Assembly: GCF_000297395.2 (NCBI RefSeq)
Contig: NZ_HF570108.1
Coordinates: 6,622,155-6,686,154 of the forward strand
Length of the DNA stretch: 64,000 nucleotides
Direction: 5' to 3'
Source: Micromonospora lupini str. Lupac 08
Lineage (GTDB): Bacteria > Actinomycetota > Actinomycetes > Mycobacteriales > Micromonosporaceae
Program-made: the position numbers and the translations under genes
Notes under the pieces: model-generated
The model's input: the letters and a program-made list of their open reading frames with translations, nothing else
The model's database searches: none
Told to the model about the DNA's origin: nothing
In this document: positions 1-9,347 of the stretch, one piece after another
How the letters are laid out: each line of letters opens with the position of its first letter
How positions within the stretch are numbered: the stretch's first letter is position 1

Positions 1-220
1 CGGCGACGCCCTCCTCGCCCACCACCACCGAACCCGGCCGCAGCCTGCGCAGCCCGGCGGAGATCAGCTCCTCGGCCCGACGGTCGGCGACGGTGACCAC
101 CTCACCGGGCGCCTTCTCCGACACGTCGGCGTCGTCGAGCTTGCGGAACAGCGGCAGCACGACCTGGTCGGCGGCCTCCACGAGCAGGCCACCGACGTCG
201 TCGAGCAGGGTGTCAGCCAC
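1..220 (-). CDS. Inositol monophosphatase family protein, N-terminal part
   Basis: The gene runs off the left edge; 73 codons are visible from a GTG at 220. That GTG lies inside the last codons of the upstream response regulator, so the two overlap by 8 nt and are translationally coupled. The fragment contains VTVADRRAEELI and, near the edge, VVGEEG, the spacing expected for the substrate-loop Asp and the metal-binding Glu pair of the Mg-dependent sugar-phosphate phosphatase family (inositol monophosphatase, histidinol phosphatase, FBPase-like). Substrate cannot be told from this fragment. It is the last visible gene of a signalling operon with a PP2C phosphatase, a histidine kinase and a response regulator, and whether it shares their function is unknown. 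Confidence 0.8.
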   Translation of the reverse strand, partial: MADTLLDDVGGLLVEAADQVVLPLFRKLDDADVSEKAPGEVVTVADRRAEELISAGLRRLRPGSVVVGEEGVA

Positions 221-665
221 GAGGCGGCAGCTTGACCACGCTGACGAAGAACTCGTCGATCTGCCGGACCACTGAGATGAAGCGCTCGAAGTCCACCGGC
301 TTGGTCACGTAGGCGTTGGCGTGCAGCTGGTAGCTGCGCAGGATGTCCTCGTCGGCCTGGGAGGTGGTGAGCACGACCACCGGGATCCGGCGCAGCTCAG
401 GGTCGTTCTTGATCTCTTCCAGCACCTCCCGGCCGTCCCGGCGGGGCAGGTTGAGGTCGAGCAGGATCAGGTCGGGCGCCACCGCGTCGGCGTACTGGCC
501 CTCCCGCCGCAGGTAGGCGAGCGCCTCGGCGCCGTCGGAGACGACGGTCAGCCGGTTGCGGAGCTTGTGCTCCTCGAACGCCTCCTGGGTCATCAACACG
601 TCACCCGGATCGTCCTCCACCAGCAGGACCTCGATCGGGCTCTTGCCGTCCGCCGGCGCGGTCAT
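213..665 (-). CDS. Single-domain response regulator (Rcp1/CheY-like)
   Basis: 150 residues, a lone receiver domain with no output domain. The acidic pair is in VEDDPGD (residues 16-22), the phosphoacceptor is Asp70 in LLDLNLP, the switch Thr lies in VVLTTS and the Lys in VTKPVDF. The insertion before the phosphoacceptor and the DPGD motif are typical of Rcp1-type regulators that pair with phytochrome-like or CHASE3 kinases. The ATG overlaps the stop of the histidine kinase by 4 nt (ATGA), so the kinase upstream is the likely phosphodonor. With no DNA-binding domain it should act by protein contact or as a phosphate sink for the PP2C module. Confidence 0.93.
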   Translation of the reverse strand: MTAPADGKSPIEVLLVEDDPGDVLMTQEAFEEHKLRNRLTVVSDGAEALAYLRREGQYADAVAPDLILLDLNLPRRDGREVLEEIKNDPELRRIPVVVLTTSQADEDILRSYQLHANAYVTKPVDFERFISVVRQIDEFFVSVVKLPPRG

Positions 666-2407
666 CCCACCGTCTCCCTCATGTCACCCGTTCTACCGCT
701 TTCCGACGCCCCGTCGGCCCGGTCCGGCTGGTCCGCCCCGGCGGAGTGCTCCGGCAGCGCGGACGACACCTCGTCCGCGGACGTCTGCTCCCCCGCGTCG
801 GCCGGCTGCGGCTGCTCGTCGGGGTCGGCGGCAGTGGCCGCGGCCGCCGCCGCCTCCACGTCCTCCGGGCGTGCCGGAAGGGTGAACCGGATCGCCGTGC
901 CCTCCGGCACGTCGGTGTCCACCCAGACCCGGCCGCCGTGATATTCCACGATCTTCTTGACGATCGCCAACCCGATGCCGGTGCCCGGGTACGCGTCCTT
1001 CGAGTGCAGCCGCTGGAAGATCACGAAGATCTTGTCGGCGAACTCCGGCTCGATCCCGATGCCGTTGTCCTGGCAGGTGATCTCCCACTCGGCGCCGACC
1101 AGCCGGGCCGAGATGTGCACCTTCGGCGGCGCGTCGGGACGACGGAACTTGATCGAGTTGCTGACCAGGTTGGCCAGCAGATTCGTGAGCAGCGGCTCCT
1201 CGCCACGGATCACCGGCAGGTCGGTCCAGGTCAGCTCCGCGTCGGCGTACTGCCGGGCGGCCTCGGTCTGACCCGCCACGTCGCCCATCACCTTGTTCAG
1301 GTCGACGTCGACGAAGCCGGTGGTGAGGCGGCCGATCCGGGAGAACGCCAGCAGGTCGTTGATCAGGCGCTGCATCCGCTGCGCGCCGTCCACCGCGAAG
1401 GCGATGTACTGGTCGGCCCGCTCGTCGAGCTGCCCCGCGTAGCGGCGCTGGAGCAGCTGGCAGAAGCTGGCCACCTTGCGCAGCGGCTCCTGCAGGTCGT
1501 GGGAGGCCACGTACGCGAACTGCTCCAGGTCACGGTTGGACCGGGTCAGCTCCTCGGCCTGCTTCTGCAGCTGGCTGTTGACCCACTCGATGCGCTCGCG
1601 GGCCTCCCGCACCTCGGCCAGGTCGGAGGCGATCTTCTGGCGCATCGCGTCCACGTCGTCGCCGAGCCGGATGAACTCCGGTGGGCCGACGGTGGCGATG
1701 CGGTGCTGGTAGTCGCCCTCGGCGACCTCGCGGACCTGGGTGGCCAGCCCGGTCAGCGGCCGGATCACCATCCGGTCCAGCGAGAGCAGCAGCACCGCGC
1801 CGGCCACGACCACCACCAGGGCCGCGATGATCAGCAGGAGGACCAGCAGGTTGCTGCTGTTGCGGACGTTCGCGGCGGACTGTTCCCGGGCCGCCAGGAT
1901 CTCCTGCTGGAGGTCGTTGACTGCCGAGCGCACCTCGTCGAACCGCTGCCGGGCCTGCTCGGTCACCAACGCCTGGCCGGCGCGGGTGCCGTCCTGCTCG
2001 GTCGTGGTGATCACCGGCTCGGCGACCGACACCCGCCACTGCTCGGCGCGTTCCTCGACGATCCGCAGCTCCTGGCCGATCTGCGGGTAGTCGTCGAGCA
2101 GCGCCCGCATCGCGGAGACGGTGGCCTTCTCCTGGTCCAGCCCCGCCTCGTACGGGCCCAGGTCGGCAGGGTCACCGCTTACCGCGTACCCGCGAACCGC
2201 CGTCTCCTGGTCGAGCACCGCGTTGAGCAGCTCCTGCGACTGCACCCGCAACGGGCCGGTCTCGTTCAGGATCGCGTCGATCTGGGTGCGGTTGCGCGCG
2301 GCCATCGCCGCCTCCGCGGCGGCCAGGCCGATCAGCAGCACGCCCACGACGGTGAGCAGCGTGATGACCCGGCGGCGCAGACTCCAGCCGCCGACCACCG
2401 GCTTCAC
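662..2407 (-). CDS. CHASE3-HAMP sensor histidine kinase
   Basis: 581 residues starting at a GTG that overlaps the preceding stop (GTGA). Order of parts: first membrane helix at about 13-34, extracytoplasmic CHASE3 domain at about 35-185 (contains ETAVRGYAVSGD, the family signature), second helix at about 187-210, HAMP, then a HisKA domain whose phosphoacceptor His is in YVASHDLQEPLRKV near residue 300, and a HATPase domain with the N box NLVSNSIKFR and the G box YPGTGIGLAIV. The last 70 residues are an acidic, Ala-rich tail. ASHDLQEPL is the form found in phytochrome-type kinases that phosphorylate Rcp1-like regulators, which fits the next gene. The ligand is unknown. Confidence 0.95.
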   Translation of the reverse strand: MKPVVGGWSLRRRVITLLTVVGVLLIGLAAAEAAMAARNRTQIDAILNETGPLRVQSQELLNAVLDQETAVRGYAVSGDPADLGPYEAGLDQEKATVSAMRALLDDYPQIGQELRIVEERAEQWRVSVAEPVITTTEQDGTRAGQALVTEQARQRFDEVRSAVNDLQQEILAAREQSAANVRNSSNLLVLLLIIAALVVVVAGAVLLLSLDRMVIRPLTGLATQVREVAEGDYQHRIATVGPPEFIRLGDDVDAMRQKIASDLAEVREARERIEWVNSQLQKQAEELTRSNRDLEQFAYVASHDLQEPLRKVASFCQLLQRRYAGQLDERADQYIAFAVDGAQRMQRLINDLLAFSRIGRLTTGFVDVDLNKVMGDVAGQTEAARQYADAELTWTDLPVIRGEEPLLTNLLANLVSNSIKFRRPDAPPKVHISARLVGAEWEITCQDNGIGIEPEFADKIFVIFQRLHSKDAYPGTGIGLAIVKKIVEYHGGRVWVDTDVPEGTAIRFTLPARPEDVEAAAAAATAADPDEQPQPADAGEQTSADEVSSALPEHSAGADQPDRADGASESGRTGDMRETVG

Positions 2408-3648
2408 CGGCCACCACCCCGGCTGACCAGCAACATGGCCACGTCGTCCGCGAGCGGGCCGCCGTTGATCTGCTCGGCCCGACCGACCAGCCAGGCCGGC
2501 AGATCGGGCAGCGACACCTCCCGGTTGGCCGGCTCGTCGAGCAACCCGCTCAGGCCCGGCACGTCGAGCCGTTCGTTGCCGGCGCCCACCCGCCCCTCGA
2601 TCAGGCCGTCGGTGTACATCAGCAGGGACCAGTCATCGGTGTCGAACTCCAGGTCGTAGGCGATCGGCCGGCGAGGTCGTACGCCCAGCAGCAGGCCGCC
2701 GGGCGCAGGCACCGGGACGACCCGGCCGCCGGAGAGCAGCAGCGGCGGCGGATGCCCGGCGAGTCGGACGGTGGCCCGGTTGGCGTCCAGGTCGAGTCGG
2801 GCGGTGGCCACCGTCGCGAAGATCTCCTGGAGGCGGCGCTCACTCATCAGCACCTGCTCCAGCGCGGGCAGCACCTCGTCGTCGGGCACGCCGGCGAGAA
2901 CCAGGGCCCGCCAGGCCACCCGCAGTTCCACACCGAGGGCGGCCTCGTCCACCCCGTGCCCGCAGACGTCCCCCACGATCAGGTAGAGACGGTCCGGGCG
3001 GGTCTGCACCACGTCGAAGAAGTCCCCGCCGATCAGGGCGGCGTGCCGGCCCGGTCGGTAGAAGGTGTGCACCGCCACCTGGTCGGTCGTCATCAGCGGT
3101 TGCGGCAGCAGGCCGCGTTCGAGGCGGGCCGACTCGGCCTGGCGCAACTCGACCTCACGCAACCGGCGGGCGTTCTCGTCGGCGCGCTTGCGCTCGACCG
3201 CGTAGCGCAGCGCCCGCGTCAGCAGCACGCCGTCGACCTGACCCTTGACCAGGTAGTCCTGTGCGCCCTCGGCGACCGCCACGACACCCAGGTGCTCGTC
3301 CGAGCGCCCGGTCAGCACGCACACCGCGGCCCCGCTCGACATCTCCAGCACCAGGCGCAGCCCGTCCAGCCCCTGCGCGTCGGGCAGGCCCAGGTCGAGC
3401 AGGACGCAGTCGACGCCGGTGATCCGCTGTCGCGCCTCCCGGAGGCTGGTGGCGACCACCAGGTCGATCATCGAGTTCGTCTCGGCGAGCAGCTCACCGA
3501 CCAGGAAGGCGTCGCCCTCGTCGTCCTCCACCAGCAGCACCCGCAACCGCTCGCCGGGCGGCAGGTTGCCGTGCCGCGCCAGGCCACCGTGCGGGTACGG
3601 CACGACAGGGGAACCGGCCAGGCCGCTTCCCCGGTACGGCCGGGTCAC
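2404..3648 (-). CDS. Receiver-linked PP2C (SpoIIE/RsbU-type) serine phosphatase
   Basis: About 414 residues from GTG 3648. An N-terminal receiver domain (VLLVEDDEGDAFLV, phosphoacceptor in CVLLDLGLPD) is followed by a helical linker and a SpoIIE-type PP2C domain: GGDFFDVV and GDVCGHGVDEA give metal-binding Asp residues and LLMYTDGLIEGR the third. Proteins of this layout dephosphorylate anti-sigma-factor antagonists in partner switching. It heads the operon and overlaps the kinase by 4 nt. The start is uncertain: an ideal AAGGAG (3684-3689) lies 5 nt before an in-frame ATC at 3678, with no ATG, GTG or TTG there; GTG 3648 is the first usual codon but lacks a good ribosome site. Confidence 0.88.
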   Translation of the reverse strand: MTRPYRGSGLAGSPVVPYPHGGLARHGNLPPGERLRVLLVEDDEGDAFLVGELLAETNSMIDLVVATSLREARQRITGVDCVLLDLGLPDAQGLDGLRLVLEMSSGAAVCVLTGRSDEHLGVVAVAEGAQDYLVKGQVDGVLLTRALRYAVERKRADENARRLREVELRQAESARLERGLLPQPLMTTDQVAVHTFYRPGRHAALIGGDFFDVVQTRPDRLYLIVGDVCGHGVDEAALGVELRVAWRALVLAGVPDDEVLPALEQVLMSERRLQEIFATVATARLDLDANRATVRLAGHPPPLLLSGGRVVPVPAPGGLLLGVRPRRPIAYDLEFDTDDWSLLMYTDGLIEGRVGAGNERLDVPGLSGLLDEPANREVSLPDLPAWLVGRAEQINGGPLADDVAMLLVSRGGGR

Positions 3649-3931
3649 CGCCGCGAGACGCGGGAGTTCGCTGGTGATGTCGGGCTCCTTCCGAGTGCCC
3701 TGCTGATCCTGTATTAGACAACGGTCGCACACAACACGATGGCCGCGGCACGGGCGGGGGTTGGCCGCATCACTGCCCGTCGGGGGACAAACCGGGCGGC
3801 CGGTAGGTGCCCGGGCGGCCGAGCGTCCCGACCGACGGGCGGACGATCGGTGGACGCCCGGCCATCCCGTCCCGGATCGCCGGAGGGCAGGATGGTGCCA
3901 CCCCAGGCCCCACCACCCTCGAGGAGTTCGG

Positions 3932-6352
3932 ATGGGCGCACCCCCCACCCCCGTCACGGCGGGCGTACCGCTCCGGCCGGGTCCGGGCGTACCCCCGGCC
4001 AACCGTGCGCTGACCCGACCGCGCCGGCGGCTCCTGGCCGCCGCGGCGGCGCTCGTCGCGCTGGCGGCCGTCGGCGCCGGCAGCCTGCTCGACCTGCGCA
4101 CCCCGACGCCGCGACCGGCGGACGCTGCGGCGGGCGATTTCAGCGCCACCCGGGCGTACGAGGACGTGCAGGTGATCGCGGCCCGGTCGCACGTCGCCGG
4201 GAGCCCGGCCAACGACCAGGTTCGCGCGCACATCGAGCAGAAGTTGCGCGGCCTGGGCCTGGAGACGGAGGTGCAGGACACCGTCGCGCCGGAGGCCGGC
4301 CAACTCAGTGGGGCGGCCGGCGGGGCGACAGTGGCCCGGGTACGCAACGTGGTGGCCCGACTGCCCGGCACCGACTCCACGGGGCGCGTGTTCCTGGTCG
4401 CGCACTACGACTCGGTGCAGACCGGGCCGGGCGGCAACGACGACGCGGCCGGCACGTCGGCCATCCTGGAGGTGGCCCGCGCGCTGACCACCGGCCCGCG
4501 GCCCCGCAACGACATCGTCTTCGTGCTCACCGACGCCGAGGAGGCGTGCCTCTGCGGCGCCGCCGCGTTCGCCGCGAGCCATCCGCTCGCCGCCGACGGC
4601 GGTGTGGTGCTCAACCTGGAGGCGCGCGGCTCCACCGGTCCAGTGATCATGTTCGAGACGTCGAAGAACAACGCGAAGCTGGTGGACGTCTTCGGCCGGG
4701 CCGCCCCGCACCCCGTGGGCACCTCGTTCGCGGTGGAGATCTACCGGGCGCTGCCCAACGACACCGACTTCACCGCCTTCCTGGACCAGAAGTTCGTGGG
4801 GCTGAACTCGGCGTACATCGACGGTGGCGCGATCTACCACACGCCGCTGGACACCCCGGCGGCCATGGATCGCAGCAGCCTCCAGCAGCACGGGGACAAC
4901 GCGCTGGGCCTGGCCCGGGAGTTCGGCCGCACCGACCTGGCCGACCTGCGCTCCGGATACGACGCCACCTACTTCCCCGTCCCGGGTGGGCTGGTCCGCT
5001 ACCCGGGCTGGCTCGTCCTGCCGCTGGCCCTGCTCGCGGTGCTCGCCGTCGCGGCGCTGGCCTGGCTGACCCGCCGTAGCGGCCGGGCCGGCACGGGACG
5101 GCTGGCCGCCGGTTTCGGCCTCGCTCTCGTGCCGATCGTGGTCGCGCCGGTCGCCGCCCAACTGCTCTGGCTGGCGATCACCGCGATTCGTCCGGGGTAC
5201 GCGGAACTGCTCGACCCGTACCGGCCGGTCTGGTACCGGCTGGCCGTGCTGGCGCTCGCCACCGCCATCCTGTTCACCTGGTACGCGCTTGTCCGCCGCC
5301 GGATCGGCCCGGCCGCGCTCGCCGTGGGCGGGCTGGCCTGGCTGGCCCTGCTCGGGGTGCTGCTCGCGGTGGCGGTGCCCGGCGGGGCGTACCTCACCAC
5401 CCTGCCGGCCCTGGCCGGCGCCCTCGGCGGGCTGGTCGCGCTGCGGACCCGGCAGACCGGGCCGTGGCCGGTGGTGGCGGTGACGGCCGCCGCCGCGGTC
5501 GGCGTGGTGATCCTGCTGCCGACGGTGGTGCTGCTCTTCCCCGCGCTGGGCATGGCGATGGGTGGGGTGGCCGCGCTGGTCGCGGTGCTGCTCGGCCTGA
5601 CCGCGCTGCCGGTGGTCGACCTGCTGCACCCGCAGGCCGGCGGGCAGCGCGGACTGGTGGCGCTGCGGGCCCGACGACTCGCGGTGCTGCCGGCCGGAGC
5701 CGCCGCCCTGGCGGCGGTGGTGCTCGCCGGGGTCGGGCTGCGCGTCGACCGCTTCGACGCCGCCCACCCCGCGCCCACCCATCTGATGTACGCCCTGGAC
5801 GCCGGCACCGGGCAGGCCCGCTGGCTGAGCCACGAGACCGACCCGCAGCCGTGGACGGACGGCTACGTGGACGGGGTGGCCAGCGTGGCGGACGACTTCC
5901 CCGGCCTGGGCGACGCGGAACTGCGGGCCGGGCCGGCGCAGGCGGCGAACCTGCCGGCGCCGAAGCTCGACGTGCTGGCCGACACCAGTGCCGGCGGTGA
6001 GCGGACGCTGCGGCTGCGGCTCACCCCGCAGCGGGCGGTCCGACTCGCCACCCTGCACGTCGACACGGCGACCGCCACCGTGCTGCGCGCCGAGGTGGGC
6101 GGTCGTCAGGTCGCGGTGGAGCCCCGCGCGGGCAGGTGGGGCTTCGGACTGGTCTTCCACGCCCCGCCGTCGGAGGGTGTCGAGGTCACGTTGACGCTGC
6201 GGCCGATCGCCGCCCGGGTGGCGCTGCGGGCGATGGACGCCAGTGACGGGCTCGATGCGCTGCCCGGTTTCCGGCCCCGTCCGCCGGCCGTCGGCGTCGT
6301 CGGATCGCACAGCTCCGAGATGCTTGCGGTCGCCCGCACATATCCCCTCTGA
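3932..6352 (+). CDS. M28 family membrane metallopeptidase
   Basis: 806 residues from ATG 3932, preceded by GAGGAG at a spacing of 5. A signal anchor lies at about 29-50. The M28 domain follows: AHYDSVQTGPGGNDDAAG (about 156-173) supplies His and Asp zinc ligands, LTDAEEACLCGA the catalytic Glu and next ligand, VLNLEARG a further ligand, and IYHTPLDT the distal His. From about residue 350 there are seven or more hydrophobic helices up to about 600, then a roughly 200-residue soluble C-terminal domain. The layout resembles the vacuolar-membrane protease / Fxna branch of M28: an outward-facing aminopeptidase on a polytopic anchor. Substrate unknown. A strong terminator follows directly. Confidence 0.92.
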   Translation: MGAPPTPVTAGVPLRPGPGVPPANRALTRPRRRLLAAAAALVALAAVGAGSLLDLRTPTPRPADAAAGDFSATRAYEDVQVIAARSHVAGSPANDQVRAHIEQKLRGLGLETEVQDTVAPEAGQLSGAAGGATVARVRNVVARLPGTDSTGRVFLVAHYDSVQTGPGGNDDAAGTSAILEVARALTTGPRPRNDIVFVLTDAEEACLCGAAAFAASHPLAADGGVVLNLEARGSTGPVIMFETSKNNAKLVDVFGRAAPHPVGTSFAVEIYRALPNDTDFTAFLDQKFVGLNSAYIDGGAIYHTPLDTPAAMDRSSLQQHGDNALGLAREFGRTDLADLRSGYDATYFPVPGGLVRYPGWLVLPLALLAVLAVAALAWLTRRSGRAGTGRLAAGFGLALVPIVVAPVAAQLLWLAITAIRPGYAELLDPYRPVWYRLAVLALATAILFTWYALVRRRIGPAALAVGGLAWLALLGVLLAVAVPGGAYLTTLPALAGALGGLVALRTRQTGPWPVVAVTAAAAVGVVILLPTVVLLFPALGMAMGGVAALVAVLLGLTALPVVDLLHPQAGGQRGLVALRARRLAVLPAGAAALAAVVLAGVGLRVDRFDAAHPAPTHLMYALDAGTGQARWLSHETDPQPWTDGYVDGVASVADDFPGLGDAELRAGPAQAANLPAPKLDVLADTSAGGERTLRLRLTPQRAVRLATLHVDTATATVLRAEVGGRQVAVEPRAGRWGFGLVFHAPPSEGVEVTLTLRPIAARVALRAMDASDGLDALPGFRPRPPAVGVVGSHSSEMLAVARTYPL

Positions 6353-6360
6353 GAAGACGA

Positions 6361-6402
6361 AGAGGTGGTCCGGCGGCTGCTGTGTGCCGCCGGACCACCT
6401 CT
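6361..6402. terminator. Bidirectional terminator hairpin
   Basis: A perfect 17-bp stem (6361-6377 with 6386-6402) and an 8-nt loop, lying between the stops of two convergent genes at 6352 and 6421. No long T-run follows on either side, as is usual for actinomycete terminators. Confidence 0.85.
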
Positions 6403-6420
6403 GTCGGAATTGCGTCTCGG

Positions 6421-6912
6421 TCAGCTCACCGGCTCGGGTTGACCGGAGCCGATACGCCGCCAGCGGTTTCCGTCGTGATCGGTGAAGGTGAGTTCCACCA
6501 GAACGGTGTCGGTCGTCGCTTGCAGCCGATGCTCCGCCGTGACGGTGACGAACAATTCAGAACTCTCCCGGCCGTTGATCCGACGGACCTGTTTCGCGGC
6601 GGCCAGGTCGGCGGGCGGACCCTCGGGATCATCGGACGGGACCAGTCGCGGCAGCACGCTCACGTCCAGGACCGGCGCGTCGCTCTGGTTGGCCACGGTC
6701 ACCCGTAGCACCGAGTTCCCCCGGATCTGGGCGACCGCCGAGACCAGCCGCGCCTGGGTGGCGCGGACCCGCAGCTCGTCGGTACGCCGAGCGCGGATCT
6801 CCCGGCGCAGCCCGAGATAGACGAAGAGCACACTCGCGATGGAGCCGAGCGCGCCGAACCAGTCCGGCACCGAACCCCAGTCGGCCACATCGTCGTACGG
6901 CAACCAGTTCAT
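6421..6912 (-). CDS. Hypothetical protein with one N-terminal membrane helix
   Basis: 163 residues; not recognised as a named family. Residues about 19-36 (FGALGSIASVLFVYLGL) form one membrane helix, followed by a charged LRREIRARRTDELRVRATQ segment that may be coiled. The remainder alternates hydrophobic and polar residues (LRVTVANQSDAPVLDVSV, ELFVTVTAEH, VLVELTFTDHDGNRWRRI), which suggests a beta-sandwich domain on the cytoplasmic side. It is divergent from the NB-ARC/TPR gene with about 250 bp between the two starts, so the two may share a control region. Confidence 0.75.
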   Translation of the reverse strand: MNWLPYDDVADWGSVPDWFGALGSIASVLFVYLGLRREIRARRTDELRVRATQARLVSAVAQIRGNSVLRVTVANQSDAPVLDVSVLPRLVPSDDPEGPPADLAAAKQVRRINGRESSELFVTVTAEHRLQATTDTVLVELTFTDHDGNRWRRIGSGQPEPVS

Positions 6913-7159
6913 GCGTCCATCGTGGAGGTGCCGTGCGAGGAACGCGCACGGCGGATCGGCCCGAATGAACGGCGAAATGGAATTGGCGGTGGCGATTCCG
7001 GTCGGTCGGGCGGCCTAAACGGAGAGTGTGCAAGTCAGCACGGTGGTGGATACCCTTGCGTTGGCGCGGGCGGTGACGATCCCTCCGAATGTCCACTCAG
7101 TGGACATGATCTTTTCGACCACCGCCGCGCCGCAATTTCGCCACCGAAGGGGGACCGCA

Positions 7160-9343
7160 TTGACTGCGGCAGTTCCACCCGAGGATGCGGGCGTGCGCCG
7201 ACCCGCCTACGACCGGCCGAGCCGCGTCTCGGTCGACCCGCCACTCGGGCGTCTGGACAGCCCGCTGCACGGCCGGGACGACCTGATCGACGAGATCATG
7301 CGTCTGGCGGGCGTCGGCGGGGAGCAACCCTCGGTGCACATCCTGTGCGGCATGGGCGGTTCCGGTAAGAGCCACGTCGCCCTGGAGATCGCCCGGCAGG
7401 CCCGAGCGGACGGCCGGACCGTCTGGTGGGTGCAGGCCGGCCGGCTCAACTCCGGGATGCGCGAGGTGGTCAGTCAGCTCGGCGCCTCGGAGAGCCAGGT
7501 CGACCAGGCGTGGGCCGGCATGATCAGCGCGACCGACCTGGTCTGGCGCTACCTCAACCAGGCCCAGCAACCCTGGCTGCTGATCTTCGACAGCGCAGAC
7601 GAGCCCGGCACGCTCGGCCCCACCGACGGGGTGCTCGCCGACGGCACCGGCTGGCTGCGCAGGCCGGAGGCCGAGGACGGGATGGTCCTGGTGACCACCC
7701 GGGACGGCAACCGGGCCACGTGGGGCACCTGGTCGATCCTGCACCAGGTACGCCCGCTCGACGCCGACGCCGGCGCGCAGGTGCTCATCGACCGGGCCGG
7801 GGCGCAGGCCGGCGGCCTCGACGACGCCCGCGAGCTGGCCCGGGAGCTGGGCGGGCTGCCCCTGGCACTGCGGGCGGCCGGCAACTACCTGCGGTCGGTG
7901 AACGCCAGCCCGGTCTGGCGCGGCACGTCCACCATCACCACCTTCGCCGACTACCGCACGGCCGTGGAGCGGCGGTTCCGCTCGCCGCGTGACGCCGCCG
8001 ACGTCGACCTCGACGAGTCGCTCGGCCTGGAGATCGTCCGCGAGGTCGACGACATCTCACTGGACCTGCTGGCCCGCCGCCAGCTTCAGCAGAGCCGACC
8101 GCTGCTCAACGTGCTGGCCTGCCTGAGCGTGTCCCCGGTGCCCTACGAGGTGGTGCTCAAGCCGGCCATCCTGGCCGGGTCGCCGCTGTTCGAGGGGATG
8201 ACCTCCCGGCAGCGGGTGAAGGTGCTGGAGGGCATCGGCGACCTGGCCCTCGTCGACTTCGACGTCCGGGAGGACGTCAGCGACCCGGCGTTCGCGCACG
8301 TGCTGTCGCTGCACCCGTTGGTGCACGCGATGTTCCGCGACCGCGACGAGGTCCGTGAGCAGATCGCCGATTACCACGGCGTGGTCATGAAGCTGCTTCT
8401 CGCCGCCACCGAGGGGCAGAGCCCGGACGACTCCGCGGTCTGGGCGAACTGGGACGTGCTGGTGCCGCACCTCGTCGAGGCGGTGCGCGAATACCTGGTG
8501 CCGCAGAGGCAGAAGCACGACCCCGAGACCGTACGCCGGGCGTTGGAGCTGACCCGGCTCACCGCCCGCTACCTCATCGCGGTCGGCCTGCCGGGCTCGG
8601 CGTTCGACATCCTGGACCCGATCGTGCGGGGCTGCGCCGCGTACGACCATGACCTGGACCGGCCCCAGGTGTTGGCGCTGCGCCACGAGCTGGGCCGCAC
8701 CTTCCTGGAGCGCAACCAGCCGGAGATGGCCGACCGGGTGCTCCGCGACGTCATCGCCGACCGCACCCGCGTGCTGGGCAGCGACGACCCCGACACCCTC
8801 GCGAGCCGCCACAAGCTCACCAAGGCGATCATGGCGCAACGCCAGTGGCCGGAGGCCGAGCTGGAGCTGCGGCAGATCGTCGCCGCGGAGGACCAGGTCC
8901 GCGGGCCCGAGCACTGGGACACGATGATCGTGCGGCACAGCCTCGCGCTGGCCGTCCTCGCCCAGCACCGGGCCCCCGAGGCCGAGGAGATGCTGCACGC
9001 CATCCTGGAGGTCCGCTACCGGCTGTGGCCGCTCAACCAGCCCGAGACCTGGCAGGCCCGGCATACGCTGGCCCGGTGCATGCAGGAGCAGAACCGCCTC
9101 GCCGAGGCGGAGGAGGAGCTGCGGGCCATCCTCGCCACCGTGGAGCCCCGGCACGCCGACCGCAGCGAGGTGCTCACCATCCGGGCCACCCTCGCCGTGG
9201 TGCTGCTGCTCGACGGGCAGGTCGACGCGGCGATCGAGGTGTACGAGCGGCTGCTGGCCGACCGTCGGCGGCTGCTCGGGGACACCCACCTGGACACCCT
9301 CCAGGTGGAGCACGCGCTGCGTCGCCTGCGCGACGGCGACTGA
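7160..9343 (+). CDS. NB-ARC/TPR STAND-family NTPase
   Basis: About 727 residues. The P-loop is GMGGSGKS near residue 64, Walker B is WLLIFDSAD, the sensor segment is VLVTTRDGN and the helical part contains GGLPLALRAAGNYL, all marks of the NB-ARC branch of STAND ATPases. From about residue 440 the protein consists of tetratricopeptide-type repeats (for example LRHELGRTFLERNQ, ARHTLARCMQEQNRLAEAEE). No effector domain is fused, so it would act through a partner or as a scaffold. I chose TTG 7160 because AAGGGGG lies 5 nt upstream; an in-frame GTG at 7028 would add 44 residues of less GC-biased codons. Roles known for such proteins range from antibiotic-cluster regulation to phage defence; which applies is not shown. 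Confidence 0.85.
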   Translation: MTAAVPPEDAGVRRPAYDRPSRVSVDPPLGRLDSPLHGRDDLIDEIMRLAGVGGEQPSVHILCGMGGSGKSHVALEIARQARADGRTVWWVQAGRLNSGMREVVSQLGASESQVDQAWAGMISATDLVWRYLNQAQQPWLLIFDSADEPGTLGPTDGVLADGTGWLRRPEAEDGMVLVTTRDGNRATWGTWSILHQVRPLDADAGAQVLIDRAGAQAGGLDDARELARELGGLPLALRAAGNYLRSVNASPVWRGTSTITTFADYRTAVERRFRSPRDAADVDLDESLGLEIVREVDDISLDLLARRQLQQSRPLLNVLACLSVSPVPYEVVLKPAILAGSPLFEGMTSRQRVKVLEGIGDLALVDFDVREDVSDPAFAHVLSLHPLVHAMFRDRDEVREQIADYHGVVMKLLLAATEGQSPDDSAVWANWDVLVPHLVEAVREYLVPQRQKHDPETVRRALELTRLTARYLIAVGLPGSAFDILDPIVRGCAAYDHDLDRPQVLALRHELGRTFLERNQPEMADRVLRDVIADRTRVLGSDDPDTLASRHKLTKAIMAQRQWPEAELELRQIVAAEDQVRGPEHWDTMIVRHSLALAVLAQHRAPEAEEMLHAILEVRYRLWPLNQPETWQARHTLARCMQEQNRLAEAEEELRAILATVEPRHADRSEVLTIRATLAVVLLLDGQVDAAIEVYERLLADRRRLLGDTHLDTLQVEHALRRLRDGD

Positions 9344-9347
9344 CCCG

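Noticed and set aside
746..2659. Long plus-strand frame across the histidine kinase
   Set aside because: The kinase on the minus strand has all its motifs and operon overlaps; the plus frame has no recognisable domain.
3649..4380. Upstream extension of the PP2C phosphatase frame into the peptidase gene
   Set aside because: The extension is antisense to the M28 peptidase start and adds an Arg/Ala/Ser-rich stretch without a domain; the receiver domain begins after 3600.
7028..7159. Longer N-terminus for the NB-ARC protein from GTG 7028
   Set aside because: The added 44 codons have weaker GC bias at third positions and a ribosome site only 1-3 nt from the GTG; TTG 7160 fits better, though this is not certain.
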